DNA from: Bacillota bacterium
GTDB taxonomy: Bacteria; Bacillota; Clostridia; Acetivibrionales; DTU013
Direction: 5' to 3'
DNA length: 59,805 nt
NCBI GenBank assembly: GCA_023435305.1
Contig: JAEYRV010000015.1
Coordinates: forward strand, 1-59,805
Below, one piece after another: positions 1 to 8,214 of the stretch (positions are counted from its first letter, which is position 1; every line of letters begins with the position of its first letter). The position numbers and the translations under genes were made by a program. Under the pieces are notes generated by a model. The model had not been told where the DNA came from, did no database searches, and saw only the letters and a program-made list of their open reading frames with translations.

Positions 1-60
1 CAGGCTTGAAAAATTCCTTTATTATTTTAATAATAAAGGAATTTTTCAAGCCTGACCCCG
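1..60. repeat. Dispersed palindromic repeat, copy 1 (cut by window edge)
   Basis: Positions 1-26 and 29-54 are perfect reverse complements, giving a long hairpin with a 2-nt centre; 55-60 continues as ACCCCG. The outer arm CAGGCTTGAAA is shared with copies at 16076 and 28244, where the arm begins GGGGT, so the first bases of this copy probably lie outside the window. It abuts the stop codon of the minus-strand chemoreceptor gene and may act as its terminator. Confidence 0.85.
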
Positions 61-2091
61 TTACACTTTAAACTTTGCTACTACCTCAAGCAGCTTGTCG
101 GAGCTTTCCTTGGAGCGGTCGACCTGCTTGAGGACCTTGTCAGACGTCACGACTACTTCTGAGGCCTTTTGGGCGATGCTTGTAGTACCGTTGGCTCCTT
201 CATTTGTTGCGTTGGTTATTTCATTTATGGCCTGCATCATATTGTGTATGGAGGCAAGCAGTTCCTCTGAAGTTGCGCTGAGGTCGCTGACGAGCTCGCC
301 TACTGTATTGGCGTCGCTGCTGTACTGCTCTGCGGATGTAAGCATCGTGTCATAATCCTTGTTAACGTCCTCGGACACGAAGGTCAGGAGTTCGTTTGCA
401 CTTTCTGACAGATTTTTTACAGAAGCAACAACGGTTTTTGTCTCCTTTTGTATTTGCATAACCGCTACCTTTGACTCTTCAGCCAGCTTCCTTATTTCTT
501 CGGCGACTACGCTGAAGCCTTTGCCATTCTCACCTGCTCTTGCTGCTTCTATAGCAGCATTCAATGCCAGCAGGTTTGTCTGTGCGGCTATTTGCATGAT
601 TGTATCAGAGAATATACCGATGTTATCCACCGACTTGGATTCTTCCAGTGCTCTTTGCAGTCTTTCGCTGGTCTGGTCGAATATGTCAGCCGCATTCTTT
701 TTCGAGACGAGGAAACTATTATTGATTTTCTCTGCTCTATCGTTTATATCAGATGCCGTGGCTGCACCGTTTGACGCTTTTTCTGCAATGGATTCCACTG
801 CTGCTTCAATCTCAGCGGAAGTAGCGTTCATTTCCTCAGAGGATGCCGCTGTTTCCTCCATGCCTGCGGAAAGCTGCTCGGTGGTTGCCGATACCTCCTG
901 TATATCATTATTCAGTCGGAAGATATATTCCTTTACTTTATTTACTGCGGTGCCCACATCATTTGATTCTTCTCTGACCCTTGTGATTATTTTTTTGAAC
1001 TCATCCTTCAGGTGAAGCATCGAGGTTGCCATTCGGCCAATTTCATCGTTCGACCGTGCTGCAGCTTTTACCTTGTCCGACTCTTCATACGCCAGGTCCA
1101 GCTCTGCCATTTTGCCGACCATATCTGTCACTGCGGTTATCGGTTTAGCTATCGCGCTGGATATGAAGAAGGACGCTATCAGGCTGGCAATTGTGAATAG
1201 TACCAGTATAAGGACCGTGAACATGGCCATCTGATACATGCTTTCAAAAACCTCCGACTTCGGAGCTGTAACACCCAGATACCAGTCCGGTCCCGCGATT
1301 GGGGTGAAGCCCATAAGCTTCTCCGTTCCCTGGAAAGTATATGAGCCCTTGCCGGTCTCTCCATTCATCATTCTTTTGTGTATATCGCTCAGCTCTTGCA
1401 AGGATGGATCCTCTTTTACCTTTTCAAGGCTGTTGTACATGTCGATTACCATTGAGCGGTCTTCATGCGAAACAATAGTGCCCGCTCCATTGATTATATG
1501 GGTATTGCCCTTCTCTCCGTATTTTATTCCATCGGTAATTTCGGAAATGGTTTCAGCCGAAACTGCTGCTGTCAGCACAGCTGCTACCTGACCCTTGTCA
1601 TATATAGGCACTGCATATACGACAACAACCATGTTGTCATTCTTGCTTACCAACGGGTCGGATATTACCCGCTCACCCTTGGAAGCCCTTTTAAAGTAGT
1701 CTCTTTCACTGAGGTTATTGGTGTTTCCGTCGGTAGTCCTTCCGTTGCCTTCGAGATCCACTACCGTCATTCTCACATAACCGTTTTTCTTTACTTCCTC
1801 AGTTAAGACCTTAAGCTTGTCCTCCCATGGTTTGCTCATATCCGAGATCTGGCCGTTGCGTGCGATCGTTTCCATAACGTCGAGATATCTGGCAACCTGT
1901 TTTTCTACGATGTGTGCTCCGTTATCTGCCATCTGGATCAGTGACTCCTCGATCTTATCCTGCAGTATCCCCGATCCCAGAAAGTACATGACCCCGCCCA
2001 GAGTGAGGCAAATAATCAGCGACATTGCGCCGATAATCAGCATCAATTTAAGTCTGATGCTCCCAGATCTCGATTCTTTTTTACCTTCCAT
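61..2091 (-). CDS. Methyl-accepting chemotaxis protein, dCache-type sensor
   Basis: Transmembrane chemoreceptor (676 residues) that passes ligand signals to CheA/CheW. An N-terminal membrane helix (about residues 15-38) is followed by an extracellular region resembling a Cache domain (motif SERDYFKRASKGE, then VYAVPIYD), a second membrane helix (about 288-315), a HAMP linker, and the cytoplasmic signalling domain with the conserved hairpin tip LLALNAAIEAARAGENGKGF and VVAEEIRKLAEES. I chose the ATG at 2091 because AAGGAG lies just upstream; the reading frame stays open to 2307, but that extension has no typical sequence. It stands alone on the minus strand beside the nif region. The ligand is unknown; Cache domains usually bind small organic molecules such as amino or carboxylic acids. 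Confidence 0.93.
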   Translation of the reverse strand: MEGKKESRSGSIRLKLMLIIGAMSLIICLTLGGVMYFLGSGILQDKIEESLIQMADNGAHIVEKQVARYLDVMETIARNGQISDMSKPWEDKLKVLTEEVKKNGYVRMTVVDLEGNGRTTDGNTNNLSERDYFKRASKGERVISDPLVSKNDNMVVVVYAVPIYDKGQVAAVLTAAVSAETISEITDGIKYGEKGNTHIINGAGTIVSHEDRSMVIDMYNSLEKVKEDPSLQELSDIHKRMMNGETGKGSYTFQGTEKLMGFTPIAGPDWYLGVTAPKSEVFESMYQMAMFTVLILVLFTIASLIASFFISSAIAKPITAVTDMVGKMAELDLAYEESDKVKAAARSNDEIGRMATSMLHLKDEFKKIITRVREESNDVGTAVNKVKEYIFRLNNDIQEVSATTEQLSAGMEETAASSEEMNATSAEIEAAVESIAEKASNGAATASDINDRAEKINNSFLVSKKNAADIFDQTSERLQRALEESKSVDNIGIFSDTIMQIAAQTNLLALNAAIEAARAGENGKGFSVVAEEIRKLAEESKVAVMQIQKETKTVVASVKNLSESANELLTFVSEDVNKDYDTMLTSAEQYSSDANTVGELVSDLSATSEELLASIHNMMQAINEITNATNEGANGTTSIAQKASEVVVTSDKVLKQVDRSKESSDKLLEVVAKFKV

Positions 2092-2635
2092 ATAATTTCT
2101 CCTTCTTTGACAGAGTGTTCTACTTTCTATTTTGTAAGTATTTACTATCTGATTTGAGTTAACATAAAATTTTATATTATACACCGTACAATTTTGGATT
2201 TCTGACATTTTCCGAGCTAGTTCATCATAATATGCACATATTTTTTTTACATTCTTTCTTTCCCTTACAATTATTATTTTAAACAAAAAAATCAGTAAAG
2301 TACACAAGTAATTTGGATTTCATAAAAAAAATGACAAATTGTACAGAGATATGGAAATTGTTTCTGGATGTTGATAAACAAGTGATGTGATATGACTTTA
2401 TGTAAACTATTTTTCTGATAAATAATAATTTTCTTGAACCGAGGTGTTATAGCTTGCATATAGTATTTATTTGTGTTATATTGTTCAAATAATTTAATAA
2501 TCTGGCTGCCTTGATGCGGCTTAAAACAAATAGCATTGAAGCTTTTCAGAAACAGTTTGCGCTGTGGACGAAGAGCTTTTTGTTTATTATTTATGATACT
2601 TCACCAGCAGGATTATTAGTCGGGAGGGATGAAAG
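2092..2635. promoter_or_regulatory. Divergent intergenic region with promoter for the ANTAR gene
   Basis: AT-rich gap between the divergent chemoreceptor and the ANTAR regulator. On the plus strand TTGCAT (2454-2459), a 17-nt spacer and TATATT (2477-2482) form a plausible sigma-A promoter, leaving a leader of about 150 nt. GGGAGGG at 2622-2628 is the ribosome binding site for the GTG start at 2636. On the minus strand a TATAAT-like box lies inside the chemoreceptor leader, but I see no convincing -35 element. No other gene is apparent. Confidence 0.5.
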
Positions 2636-3208
2636 GTGGAGCATTCTAAATTTATTTTATTTGGAGATGATAAGGAGGTCCTTTCATCGTTCAAGAAGGC
2701 GCTTGTTGCCAATGGGCATGTATTTATAGGGTATTCCGGGGATTATCACAACATACTGAGACATATAAGAAGCTGTTGCCCTGAACTCGTGGTTATTGAT
2801 GCTTCTAACAGGTTTAGCGAGATCACATGCATACTTGAAGTTTTGGATGAAGAATTGCTTGCTGCATGCATCCTTGTTCTCAAAGTCAGGAATGATGAGG
2901 TCATCAACTTTCTGAGGAACATGAGAATAATAACGTATATAACCAAGCCTGTATTTGATGAGGCGGTACTTCAGATCGCGGATTTGACACTTATGAATTA
3001 TGAAAGGGTCCTGGAATACGAACAGAAGGTAAGGAAGCTGAATGATACGCTCGAAAGCAGAAAGATCGTGGAAAAAGCAAAATGGATATTGGTAGAAAAG
3101 GAAGGCTGCACAGAACTTGAGGCATATGAGATGATCAAAAAAAAGAGCAGAAATAACAGAGTACCAATGAAGGATATAGCAGAGGCTATTATTTTGGCAA
3201 GAGGGTAA
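2636..3208 (+). CDS. ANTAR-domain RNA-binding antiterminator (NasT/EutV-like)
   Basis: 190-residue response-regulator-like protein. The first about 120 residues resemble a receiver fold but are degenerate: the start reads FILFGDDKEV, and the phosphoacceptor region reads ELVVIDASNRF. A coiled-coil linker (about 123-143) leads to a C-terminal ANTAR domain (ESRKIVEKAKWILVEKEG, then EAYEMIKKKSRNNR and MKDIAEAII), the RNA-binding three-helix module of NasT, AmiR and EutV. Family members bind paired hexaloop hairpins and prevent terminator formation. The gene is directly upstream of nifH, whose leader carries an intrinsic terminator, so nif antitermination in response to nitrogen status is the likely role (inference). 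The start is GTG at 2636, supported by GGGAGGG 7 nt upstream. Confidence 0.88.
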   Translation: MEHSKFILFGDDKEVLSSFKKALVANGHVFIGYSGDYHNILRHIRSCCPELVVIDASNRFSEITCILEVLDEELLAACILVLKVRNDEVINFLRNMRIITYITKPVFDEAVLQIADLTLMNYERVLEYEQKVRKLNDTLESRKIVEKAKWILVEKEGCTELEAYEMIKKKSRNNRVPMKDIAEAIILARG

Positions 3209-3339
3209 ATGCAGGATTGGATACATAATATTGCGAAATGCGTTGGCTGTCTGATGTCCGGACAGCTAAAATGGTGGCCGCAGCTCGAAAATGAAATTGT
3301 GTGTTTGCAGGAACGGAAAGAAAAAATTTCAAAAAGGTA

Positions 3340-3368
3340 TTGACCATATCAAATGCCTCTGCTATAAT
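3340..3368 (+). promoter_or_regulatory. Sigma-A promoter of the nif operon
   Basis: TTGACC (3340-3345), exactly 17 nt, then TATAAT (3363-3368). This near-consensus promoter predicts transcription from about 3375 and a 130-nt leader before nifH. A promoter this good would need downstream control to keep nif off, which fits the terminator that follows. Confidence 0.8.
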
Positions 3369-3378
3369 TGCAATATTC

Positions 3379-3465
3379 AATTTAATACGGATATAAGTTC
3401 CATGACTGAATTTTATATCAAGAGGCCAAGGCGCCAGAATCAATAAATGATTTTGGCGCCTTTTT
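3379..3465 (+). terminator. nifH leader attenuator: terminator with candidate ANTAR hairpins
   Basis: An intrinsic terminator sits between the promoter and nifH: left arm 3428-3442 and right arm 3448-3462 pair over 15 bp (one G-U) with a 5-nt loop, followed by TTTTT at 3461-3465. Upstream, 3379-3399 can fold into a 7-bp stem (one bulged A) with hexaloop ACGGAT, having the A1 and G4 reported for ANTAR targets. A second short stem GGC/GCC (3424-3426/3433-3435) with hexaloop CAAGGC (G4 but not A1) overlaps the terminator's left arm, so the two structures exclude each other. The terminator is clear; the ANTAR hairpins are a hand-folded hypothesis, and the second stem is only 3 bp. Confidence 0.7.
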
Positions 3466-3503
3466 GCGTTTTATCAAAACTACGATATCAGGAGGTATTG
3501 ATT

Positions 3504-4325
3504 ATGAGACAGGTAGCTATTTATGGAAAAGGCGGTATAGGAAAATCCACAACGACTCAGAATCTGACAGCCGGTCTGGGCGAGATGGGAAAGAACATAA
3601 TGATTGTAGGGTGCGACCCTAAGGCCGACTCCACAAGGCTGGTTCTTGGCGGCCTTGCACAAAAGAGTGTATTGGATACCTTAAGGGAAGAGGGAGAAGA
3701 GGTCGAGCTCGGAAACATTTTGAAAAGAGGAGTGTTTGGGATCAGATGTGTGGAATCCGGCGGTCCCGAACCGGGTGTGGGCTGTGCAGGCAGAGGGATA
3801 ATAACATCGATCAACATGCTGGAGCAGCTCGGCGCTTATACTGATGATCTGGATTATGTTTTCTATGATGTCCTTGGAGACGTTGTCTGCGGAGGGTTCG
3901 CAATGCCCATAAGGGAAGGAAAGGCACAGGAGATCTATATTGTTGCCAGCGGTGAAATGATGGCCTTGTATGCCGCTAACAACATTTGCAAGGGTGTCCA
4001 GAAATATGCCAATACCGGAGGAACAAGGCTTGGCGGCATCATCTGCAACAGCAGAAAGGTCGACGGCGAAAGAGAGCTGCTTGAGGCCTTTGCCAAGGAG
4101 CTTGGGAGCCAGCTGATATATTTTGTACCAAGGGACAATATGGTCCAGAGAGCGGAAATAAACAAGAAAACAGTAATAGATTATGATCCGAAAGCTGAGC
4201 AGGCTGATGCATACAGAGGTCTGGCAAAGGCCATTGACAGTAACGAGATGTTTGTGATCCCCAAACCGATGCCGCAGGAAAAACTGGAAGCGATACTCAT
4301 GGAGCATGGAATATTGGATATTTAA
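3504..4325 (+). CDS. nifH: Nitrogenase iron protein NifH
   Basis: Dinitrogenase reductase (273 residues), the ATP-driven electron donor to the MoFe protein. The P-loop GKGGIGKST begins at residue 8; the bridging [4Fe-4S] ligands are C94 (PGVGCAGRG) and C129 (DVVCGGFAMP); R97 is the arginine that is ADP-ribosylated in some bacteria. Length is typical. The start is ATG 3504 with AGGAGG just upstream; an in-frame TTG further upstream falls inside the leader terminator and is not used. It is the first gene of the nif operon and is followed after 38 nt by nifI1. Expression is probably controlled by the leader attenuator. Confidence 0.99.
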   Translation: MRQVAIYGKGGIGKSTTTQNLTAGLGEMGKNIMIVGCDPKADSTRLVLGGLAQKSVLDTLREEGEEVELGNILKRGVFGIRCVESGGPEPGVGCAGRGIITSINMLEQLGAYTDDLDYVFYDVLGDVVCGGFAMPIREGKAQEIYIVASGEMMALYAANNICKGVQKYANTGGTRLGGIICNSRKVDGERELLEAFAKELGSQLIYFVPRDNMVQRAEINKKTVIDYDPKAEQADAYRGLAKAIDSNEMFVIPKPMPQEKLEAILMEHGILDI

Positions 4326-4363
4326 CAGTAAATCTGATGTATGTGAAAGAGGAGGGTCATTTT

Positions 4364-4690
4364 ATGTTAATGATCAGAGCTATCATAAGACCTGAAAAGG
4401 TTGGAGGAGTTTTAGCAGAATTATGTGACGCAGGCTTCCCGGCAGTAACAAAAATGGATGTTATGGGCCGAGGCAAACAGAGAGGTGTCAAGGTCGGGGA
4501 TGTGTTTTATGATGAGATCCCCAAGGAAATGCTGATGATGGTCGTGAAGGACGAGGATAAGGATGACGTGATAAGAATAATCATAAAAAATGCAAAAACC
4601 GGTCAAAAAGGTGCCTTCGGCGACGGAAAAATATTCGTCAGCCCTGTTGAAGAGGCCTACACCATCAGTTCCGGCAAAAATCTGCTTTAG
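4364..4690 (+). CDS. nifI1: PII-family nitrogen regulator NifI1
   Basis: 108-residue PII-like protein beginning MLMIRAIIRPEKVGGVLAEL, typical of GlnB/NifI proteins. NifI1 and NifI2 encoded between nifH and nifD form a complex that binds and switches off dinitrogenase in methanogens and clostridia, with 2-oxoglutarate and ATP relieving inhibition and ADP favouring it (established for methanogens). It has the PII hallmarks GKQRGVKVG near residue 42 and KTGQKGAFGDGKIFV near residue 80. ATG 4364 is preceded by GAGGAGGG. Position and pairing with nifI2 make the assignment secure. Confidence 0.96.
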   Translation: MLMIRAIIRPEKVGGVLAELCDAGFPAVTKMDVMGRGKQRGVKVGDVFYDEIPKEMLMMVVKDEDKDDVIRIIIKNAKTGQKGAFGDGKIFVSPVEEAYTISSGKNLL

Positions 4691-4705
4691 GAGGGGAAAG
4701 TTGCT

Positions 4706-5089
4706 ATGAAAGAAGTAATGGCCGTAATCAGGATAAATATGATCAACCAAACCAAGCAGGCCTTGCTGACTGAAGGCTTTCCGGCATTGAACTGCCGCAA
4801 GGTCCTGGGAAGAGGCAGGAAGAAAGTAGACTTCTCTCTTATAGAAGGATTGGTATCCGGAATAGAAGCTGCATCGCCTGTACTTGCAGAGACTATTACA
4901 GAGGAACACAGGCTCATACCCAAAAGGCTTTTATCGGTTGTTGTAAATGATGAAGATGTAAAAAGAGTGGTTGAGACGATTATCAGAACAAACAGCAAGG
5001 GCAATCCCGGAGATGGAAAGATATTTGTCATGCCGGTTTCCGATACAGTTCGGATCAGGACCGGTGAAGCCGGAGATCAGGCTGTTTAA
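4706..5089 (+). CDS. nifI2: PII-family nitrogen regulator NifI2
   Basis: 127-residue PII-like partner of NifI1. It has the MAVIRINMINQTKQALLTEG start, the RGRKKVDF segment and the C-terminal GNPGDGKIFVMPVSD motif. NifI2 is usually longer than NifI1 in the T-loop region, as here. With NifI1 it gives post-translational control of NifDK activity, complementing any leader attenuation. The 15-nt gap to nifI1 and AGGAGGGGAAA before the ATG indicate co-translation within the operon. Confidence 0.96.
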   Translation: MKEVMAVIRINMINQTKQALLTEGFPALNCRKVLGRGRKKVDFSLIEGLVSGIEAASPVLAETITEEHRLIPKRLLSVVVNDEDVKRVVETIIRTNSKGNPGDGKIFVMPVSDTVRIRTGEAGDQAV

Positions 5090-5104
5090 GAACGGAGGGT
5101 TGCT

Positions 5105-6709
5105 ATGAAGGGGAGAATAGATAACATTATTGAAAACTATCCAGCCGGTGTCTTTAAAAACCGAAAGGAACACATCCTTGTAAAAAACAATGATACACAG
5201 CAGCAGGCAATAACAGCCAATACCAGAACTATTCCGGGGATCATCACCAACAGAGGCTGCTGCTATGCAGGATGTAAAGGCGTTGTGCTTGGTCCGCTGA
5301 GGGATGCGGTAGTTTTGACCCACGGCCCGATAGGATGCGGCTTTTATACCTGGGGCACAAGAAGGAATAAGGGAAAATCCGAGGATGGCGGAATGAATCT
5401 GCTGAACTATTGCTTTTCAACGGATCTCCAGGAAGGAGATATCGTCTTCGGAGGTGAGAAAAAGCTCAGAAAGGCTGTTGCGGAGGCTGTAGAGATTTTC
5501 AAGCCCAAAACGGTAATGATTTGCTCCACATGCCCGGTAGGATTGATCGGAGATGATATAAATGCTGTTGCAGCCTGGGCACAGAAGGAGTTCGGCATCA
5601 AAGTGCTGGCCTTCAGCTGTGAGGGCTATAAAGGCGTCAGCCAGTCGGGAGGTCACCATATCGCCAACAATGGTCTGATCAAGCACATTATCGGAACCGG
5701 GGATGCTGTAGTAGGCAAATACTCAATAAATGTCCTTGGAGAGTACAATATAGGCGGCGACGGCTGGGAGCTTGAAAGGCTTTTAAAGAAAATAGGCTAT
5801 AATATCGTATCCATGATGACCGGAAACGGTACTGTCGAACAGCTTACAAATGCCCATAAGGCTGACCTGAATGTAGTACAATGCCACCGTTCCATCAACT
5901 ATATTGGTGAAATGATGAAAACAAAGTATGGTACTGATTGGATAAAGGTGAACTTTATTGGTGTCAAGAGTACGATCAAGAGCCTGCGGAATATTGCAAA
6001 GTACTTTGATGACCCTGATCTGACAAAAAGAACTGAGGAGGTCATATCAGAAGAGCTGGCGGACATAACCTCCCAGATGGAAAAATACAAGGAAATATGT
6101 AAAGGCAAGACAGCAGCGCTTTTTGTCGGCGGCTCAAGAGCCCATCACTACCAGAAGCTTCTTGAAGACCTGGGGATCGAAACGATACTGGCGGGATATG
6201 AATTTGCCCACAGGGATGATTATGAGGGCAGAGAGGTAATACCCACAATAAAAGAGGATGCGGACAGCAAGAATATTGAGAGCCTTGAGCTGGAACCGGA
6301 CGAAAATCATTACAGAGTGGTCCTGCCGGCTGAAAGATATGAAAGGCTGAAGCATGAAATACCACTAAACTACTATGCCGGAATGATGAAGGATATGAAA
6401 GACGGCAGTATCGTAGTCGATGATCTTAACCATTATGAAACAGAAGAATTCCTAAGGTTGTTAAAGCCGGACATTTTCTGTTCCGGTATCAAGGATAAGT
6501 ACGTGGCCCATAAAGCGGGAATATTTTCAAAGCAGCTCCATTCATATGACTACAGCGGTCCATACGCCGGCTTCAGAGGCGCAGTGAATTTTGCAAGGGA
6601 CATTGCGATGGGGCTGACTACACCTTCCTGGAAGCTTGTAAATCCTCCATGGAAAATGGAACCCGTGCTTGAAGGAAGTTATATAGGGGGGATCGAAAAT
6701 GCTGGATAA
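5105..6709 (+). CDS. nifD: Nitrogenase MoFe protein alpha chain NifD
   Basis: 534-residue alpha subunit of dinitrogenase. P-cluster cysteines appear in GCCYAGCKGVV, GPIGCGFYTWG and STCPVGLIGDD. The FeMo-cofactor ligands are C260 (VVQCHRSINYIGE) and H479 (KQLHSYDYSGPYAGFRG), close to the C262/H482 numbering of Clostridium pasteurianum. The protein is longer than proteobacterial NifD because it carries the clostridial-type insertion around residues 370-420. CHRS is the molybdenum-type signature. GGAGGG precedes the ATG. The 3' end overlaps nifK by 11 nt, indicating translational coupling. Confidence 0.99.
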   Translation: MKGRIDNIIENYPAGVFKNRKEHILVKNNDTQQQAITANTRTIPGIITNRGCCYAGCKGVVLGPLRDAVVLTHGPIGCGFYTWGTRRNKGKSEDGGMNLLNYCFSTDLQEGDIVFGGEKKLRKAVAEAVEIFKPKTVMICSTCPVGLIGDDINAVAAWAQKEFGIKVLAFSCEGYKGVSQSGGHHIANNGLIKHIIGTGDAVVGKYSINVLGEYNIGGDGWELERLLKKIGYNIVSMMTGNGTVEQLTNAHKADLNVVQCHRSINYIGEMMKTKYGTDWIKVNFIGVKSTIKSLRNIAKYFDDPDLTKRTEEVISEELADITSQMEKYKEICKGKTAALFVGGSRAHHYQKLLEDLGIETILAGYEFAHRDDYEGREVIPTIKEDADSKNIESLELEPDENHYRVVLPAERYERLKHEIPLNYYAGMMKDMKDGSIVVDDLNHYETEEFLRLLKPDIFCSGIKDKYVAHKAGIFSKQLHSYDYSGPYAGFRGAVNFARDIAMGLTTPSWKLVNPPWKMEPVLEGSYIGGIENAG

Positions 6710-8060
6710 TACTCCGAAAGAATATGCGGAAAGAAGTGCGTTGGTTATAAACCCTGCAAAAACATGTCAGCCGGTAGGCGCTATGTATGCAGCGCTGGGG
6801 ATCCACAGGTGCCTGCCTCATAGCCACGGTTCACAGGGCTGCTGCGCTTATCACAGAAAGTTCCTGACCAGGAATTTCAGGGACCCTGTAATGGCATCCA
6901 CAAGCTCCTTTACAGAGGGCGCATCTGTTTTTGGCGGCGGCTCGAATCTAAAAACAGCTATCAAAAACATATTTTCAATTTATGATCCTGACATAATAGC
7001 GATCCATACGACATGTCTCTCCGAAACCATCGGAGACGACATACCGACTTATATCATGCAGGCTCAGGTCCCGGAGGGCAAAACCGTCATCCATGCCAAT
7101 ACACCAAGCTATGTTGGCTCCCATGTAACAGGGTTTTCCGGCATGGTGAAGGGCATGGTGAAATACCTTTCAGCAAAAAGCGGAAGCGGCAACGGAAAAA
7201 TCAATGTTATACCCGGGTTTGTAAATCCGGGCGATATGAGAGAGCTGAAGAGGTTCATGAGATCCATGGGTATAGAATTTATCATGCTTCCCGATACCAG
7301 CGGCGTCCTTGATGCGCCAATGACAGGAAAGTATGAAATGTACCCATCCGGCGGGACCAGGATACAGGATATCGTTGATACGGGAAATTCGATCAGCACC
7401 TTGGCTCTTGGCAGGTTTGCATCTTCGGAGGGGGCATATGAACTGGAGAAGAAATGCAAGGTACCGGCTAAAACTCTAAAGACTCCTATCGGGATCAAAG
7501 CCACTGATGAATTCCTGATGACGCTGTCAAAGCTCACAGGGAAGGATGTCCCTCCGGAGCTAGAGGAGGAACGCGGCCAGGTCGTTGATGTCATGGTGGA
7601 CTGCCACTATCACTATCATGGAAAAACTGTAGCGATCTTTGGAGATCCTGATGTAGTTATAGCCCTTACTGAATTTGTATTGAGCCTTGGCATGATACCT
7701 AAATATGTCCTGACAGGTACTCCGGGAGAGGCTTTTGAAAAGGAAGCGGGAGATATGCTGAAGGAAGCAGGAGTAGATGGCAAGGTAAAGAGTGCAGGTG
7801 ATTTGTTCACGCTGCATCAATGGATAAAGGAAGAGCCTGTAGACCTGCTTTTGGGTACTACCTATGGCAAATACATATCAAGGGCGGAGGATATACCTCT
7901 TGTGAGAGTGGGGTTCCCCATACTTGACAGAAGCGTGCATTCGTACATGCCAATAGTAGGCTACAAGGGTGCAATGAGATTGATTGAAATGATAAGCAAC
8001 ACGTTGCTTGACAGACAGGATAGAGATTGCTGCGATGAAGACATGGAACTTATCATGTAG
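6699..8060 (+). CDS. nifK: Nitrogenase MoFe protein beta chain NifK
   Basis: 453-residue beta subunit. P-cluster cysteines are visible in AKTCQPVGAM, SQGCCAYHRK and TTCLSETIGDD. It lacks the long N-terminal extension of Azotobacter NifK and matches the short clostridial type. The start overlaps the end of nifD, so the two chains should be made in equal amounts. A structured 154-nt gap follows before nifE. Confidence 0.99.
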   Translation: MLDNTPKEYAERSALVINPAKTCQPVGAMYAALGIHRCLPHSHGSQGCCAYHRKFLTRNFRDPVMASTSSFTEGASVFGGGSNLKTAIKNIFSIYDPDIIAIHTTCLSETIGDDIPTYIMQAQVPEGKTVIHANTPSYVGSHVTGFSGMVKGMVKYLSAKSGSGNGKINVIPGFVNPGDMRELKRFMRSMGIEFIMLPDTSGVLDAPMTGKYEMYPSGGTRIQDIVDTGNSISTLALGRFASSEGAYELEKKCKVPAKTLKTPIGIKATDEFLMTLSKLTGKDVPPELEEERGQVVDVMVDCHYHYHGKTVAIFGDPDVVIALTEFVLSLGMIPKYVLTGTPGEAFEKEAGDMLKEAGVDGKVKSAGDLFTLHQWIKEEPVDLLLGTTYGKYISRAEDIPLVRVGFPILDRSVHSYMPIVGYKGAMRLIEMISNTLLDRQDRDCCDEDMELIM

Positions 8061-8214
8061 GAAAATTTCCCATCCTCACCTTGAATCAGTGATCAATGGA
8101 GATTTCTGATTCAAAGCACTCATCTTCGGCATGTGGGTGTTTGGAAGCTGATGGCCTGGTTTATCAGCTTCCGGTGGGGTGGGCTTTTAAATATTTTGCA
8201 AAGAGGGTGAATTT
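8061..8214 (+). ncRNA. Structured nifK-nifE intercistronic RNA element
   Basis: This gap folds by hand into a closed multibranch structure. A closing stem joins 8069-8080 to 8173-8183 (11 bp, one bulge). Inside are a 9-bp hairpin (8081-8089/8106-8114) capped by ATC-AATGGA-GAT, a hairpin at 8117-8139 containing a cTTCGg tetraloop, and a perfect 10-bp hairpin (8143-8152/8163-8172). CTTTT follows the closing stem. Likely roles are protecting the 3' end of nifHDK mRNA or partial attenuation to lower nifE and nifN-B output; a ligand-binding or ANTAR-binding role is possible. It does not match a riboswitch that I recognise. The nifE ribosome binding site AGAGGGTGA is at the 3' end. Confidence 0.6.

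Noticed and set aside
2092..2307. N-terminal extension of the first chemoreceptor
   Set aside because: The frame is open to 2307, but a good ribosome site and the membrane-helix start place translation at 2091.
3424..3435. Confident second ANTAR hairpin in the nifH leader
   Set aside because: The stem is only 3 bp and its loop has G4 but not A1; it is kept as a hypothesis within the attenuator entry, not a feature of its own.
8061..8214. Molybdenum-cofactor (Moco) riboswitch in the nifK-nifE gap
   Set aside because: The gap is highly structured and Mo-related in context, but I could not match the conserved Moco motif positions, so I report it only as an unclassified RNA element.
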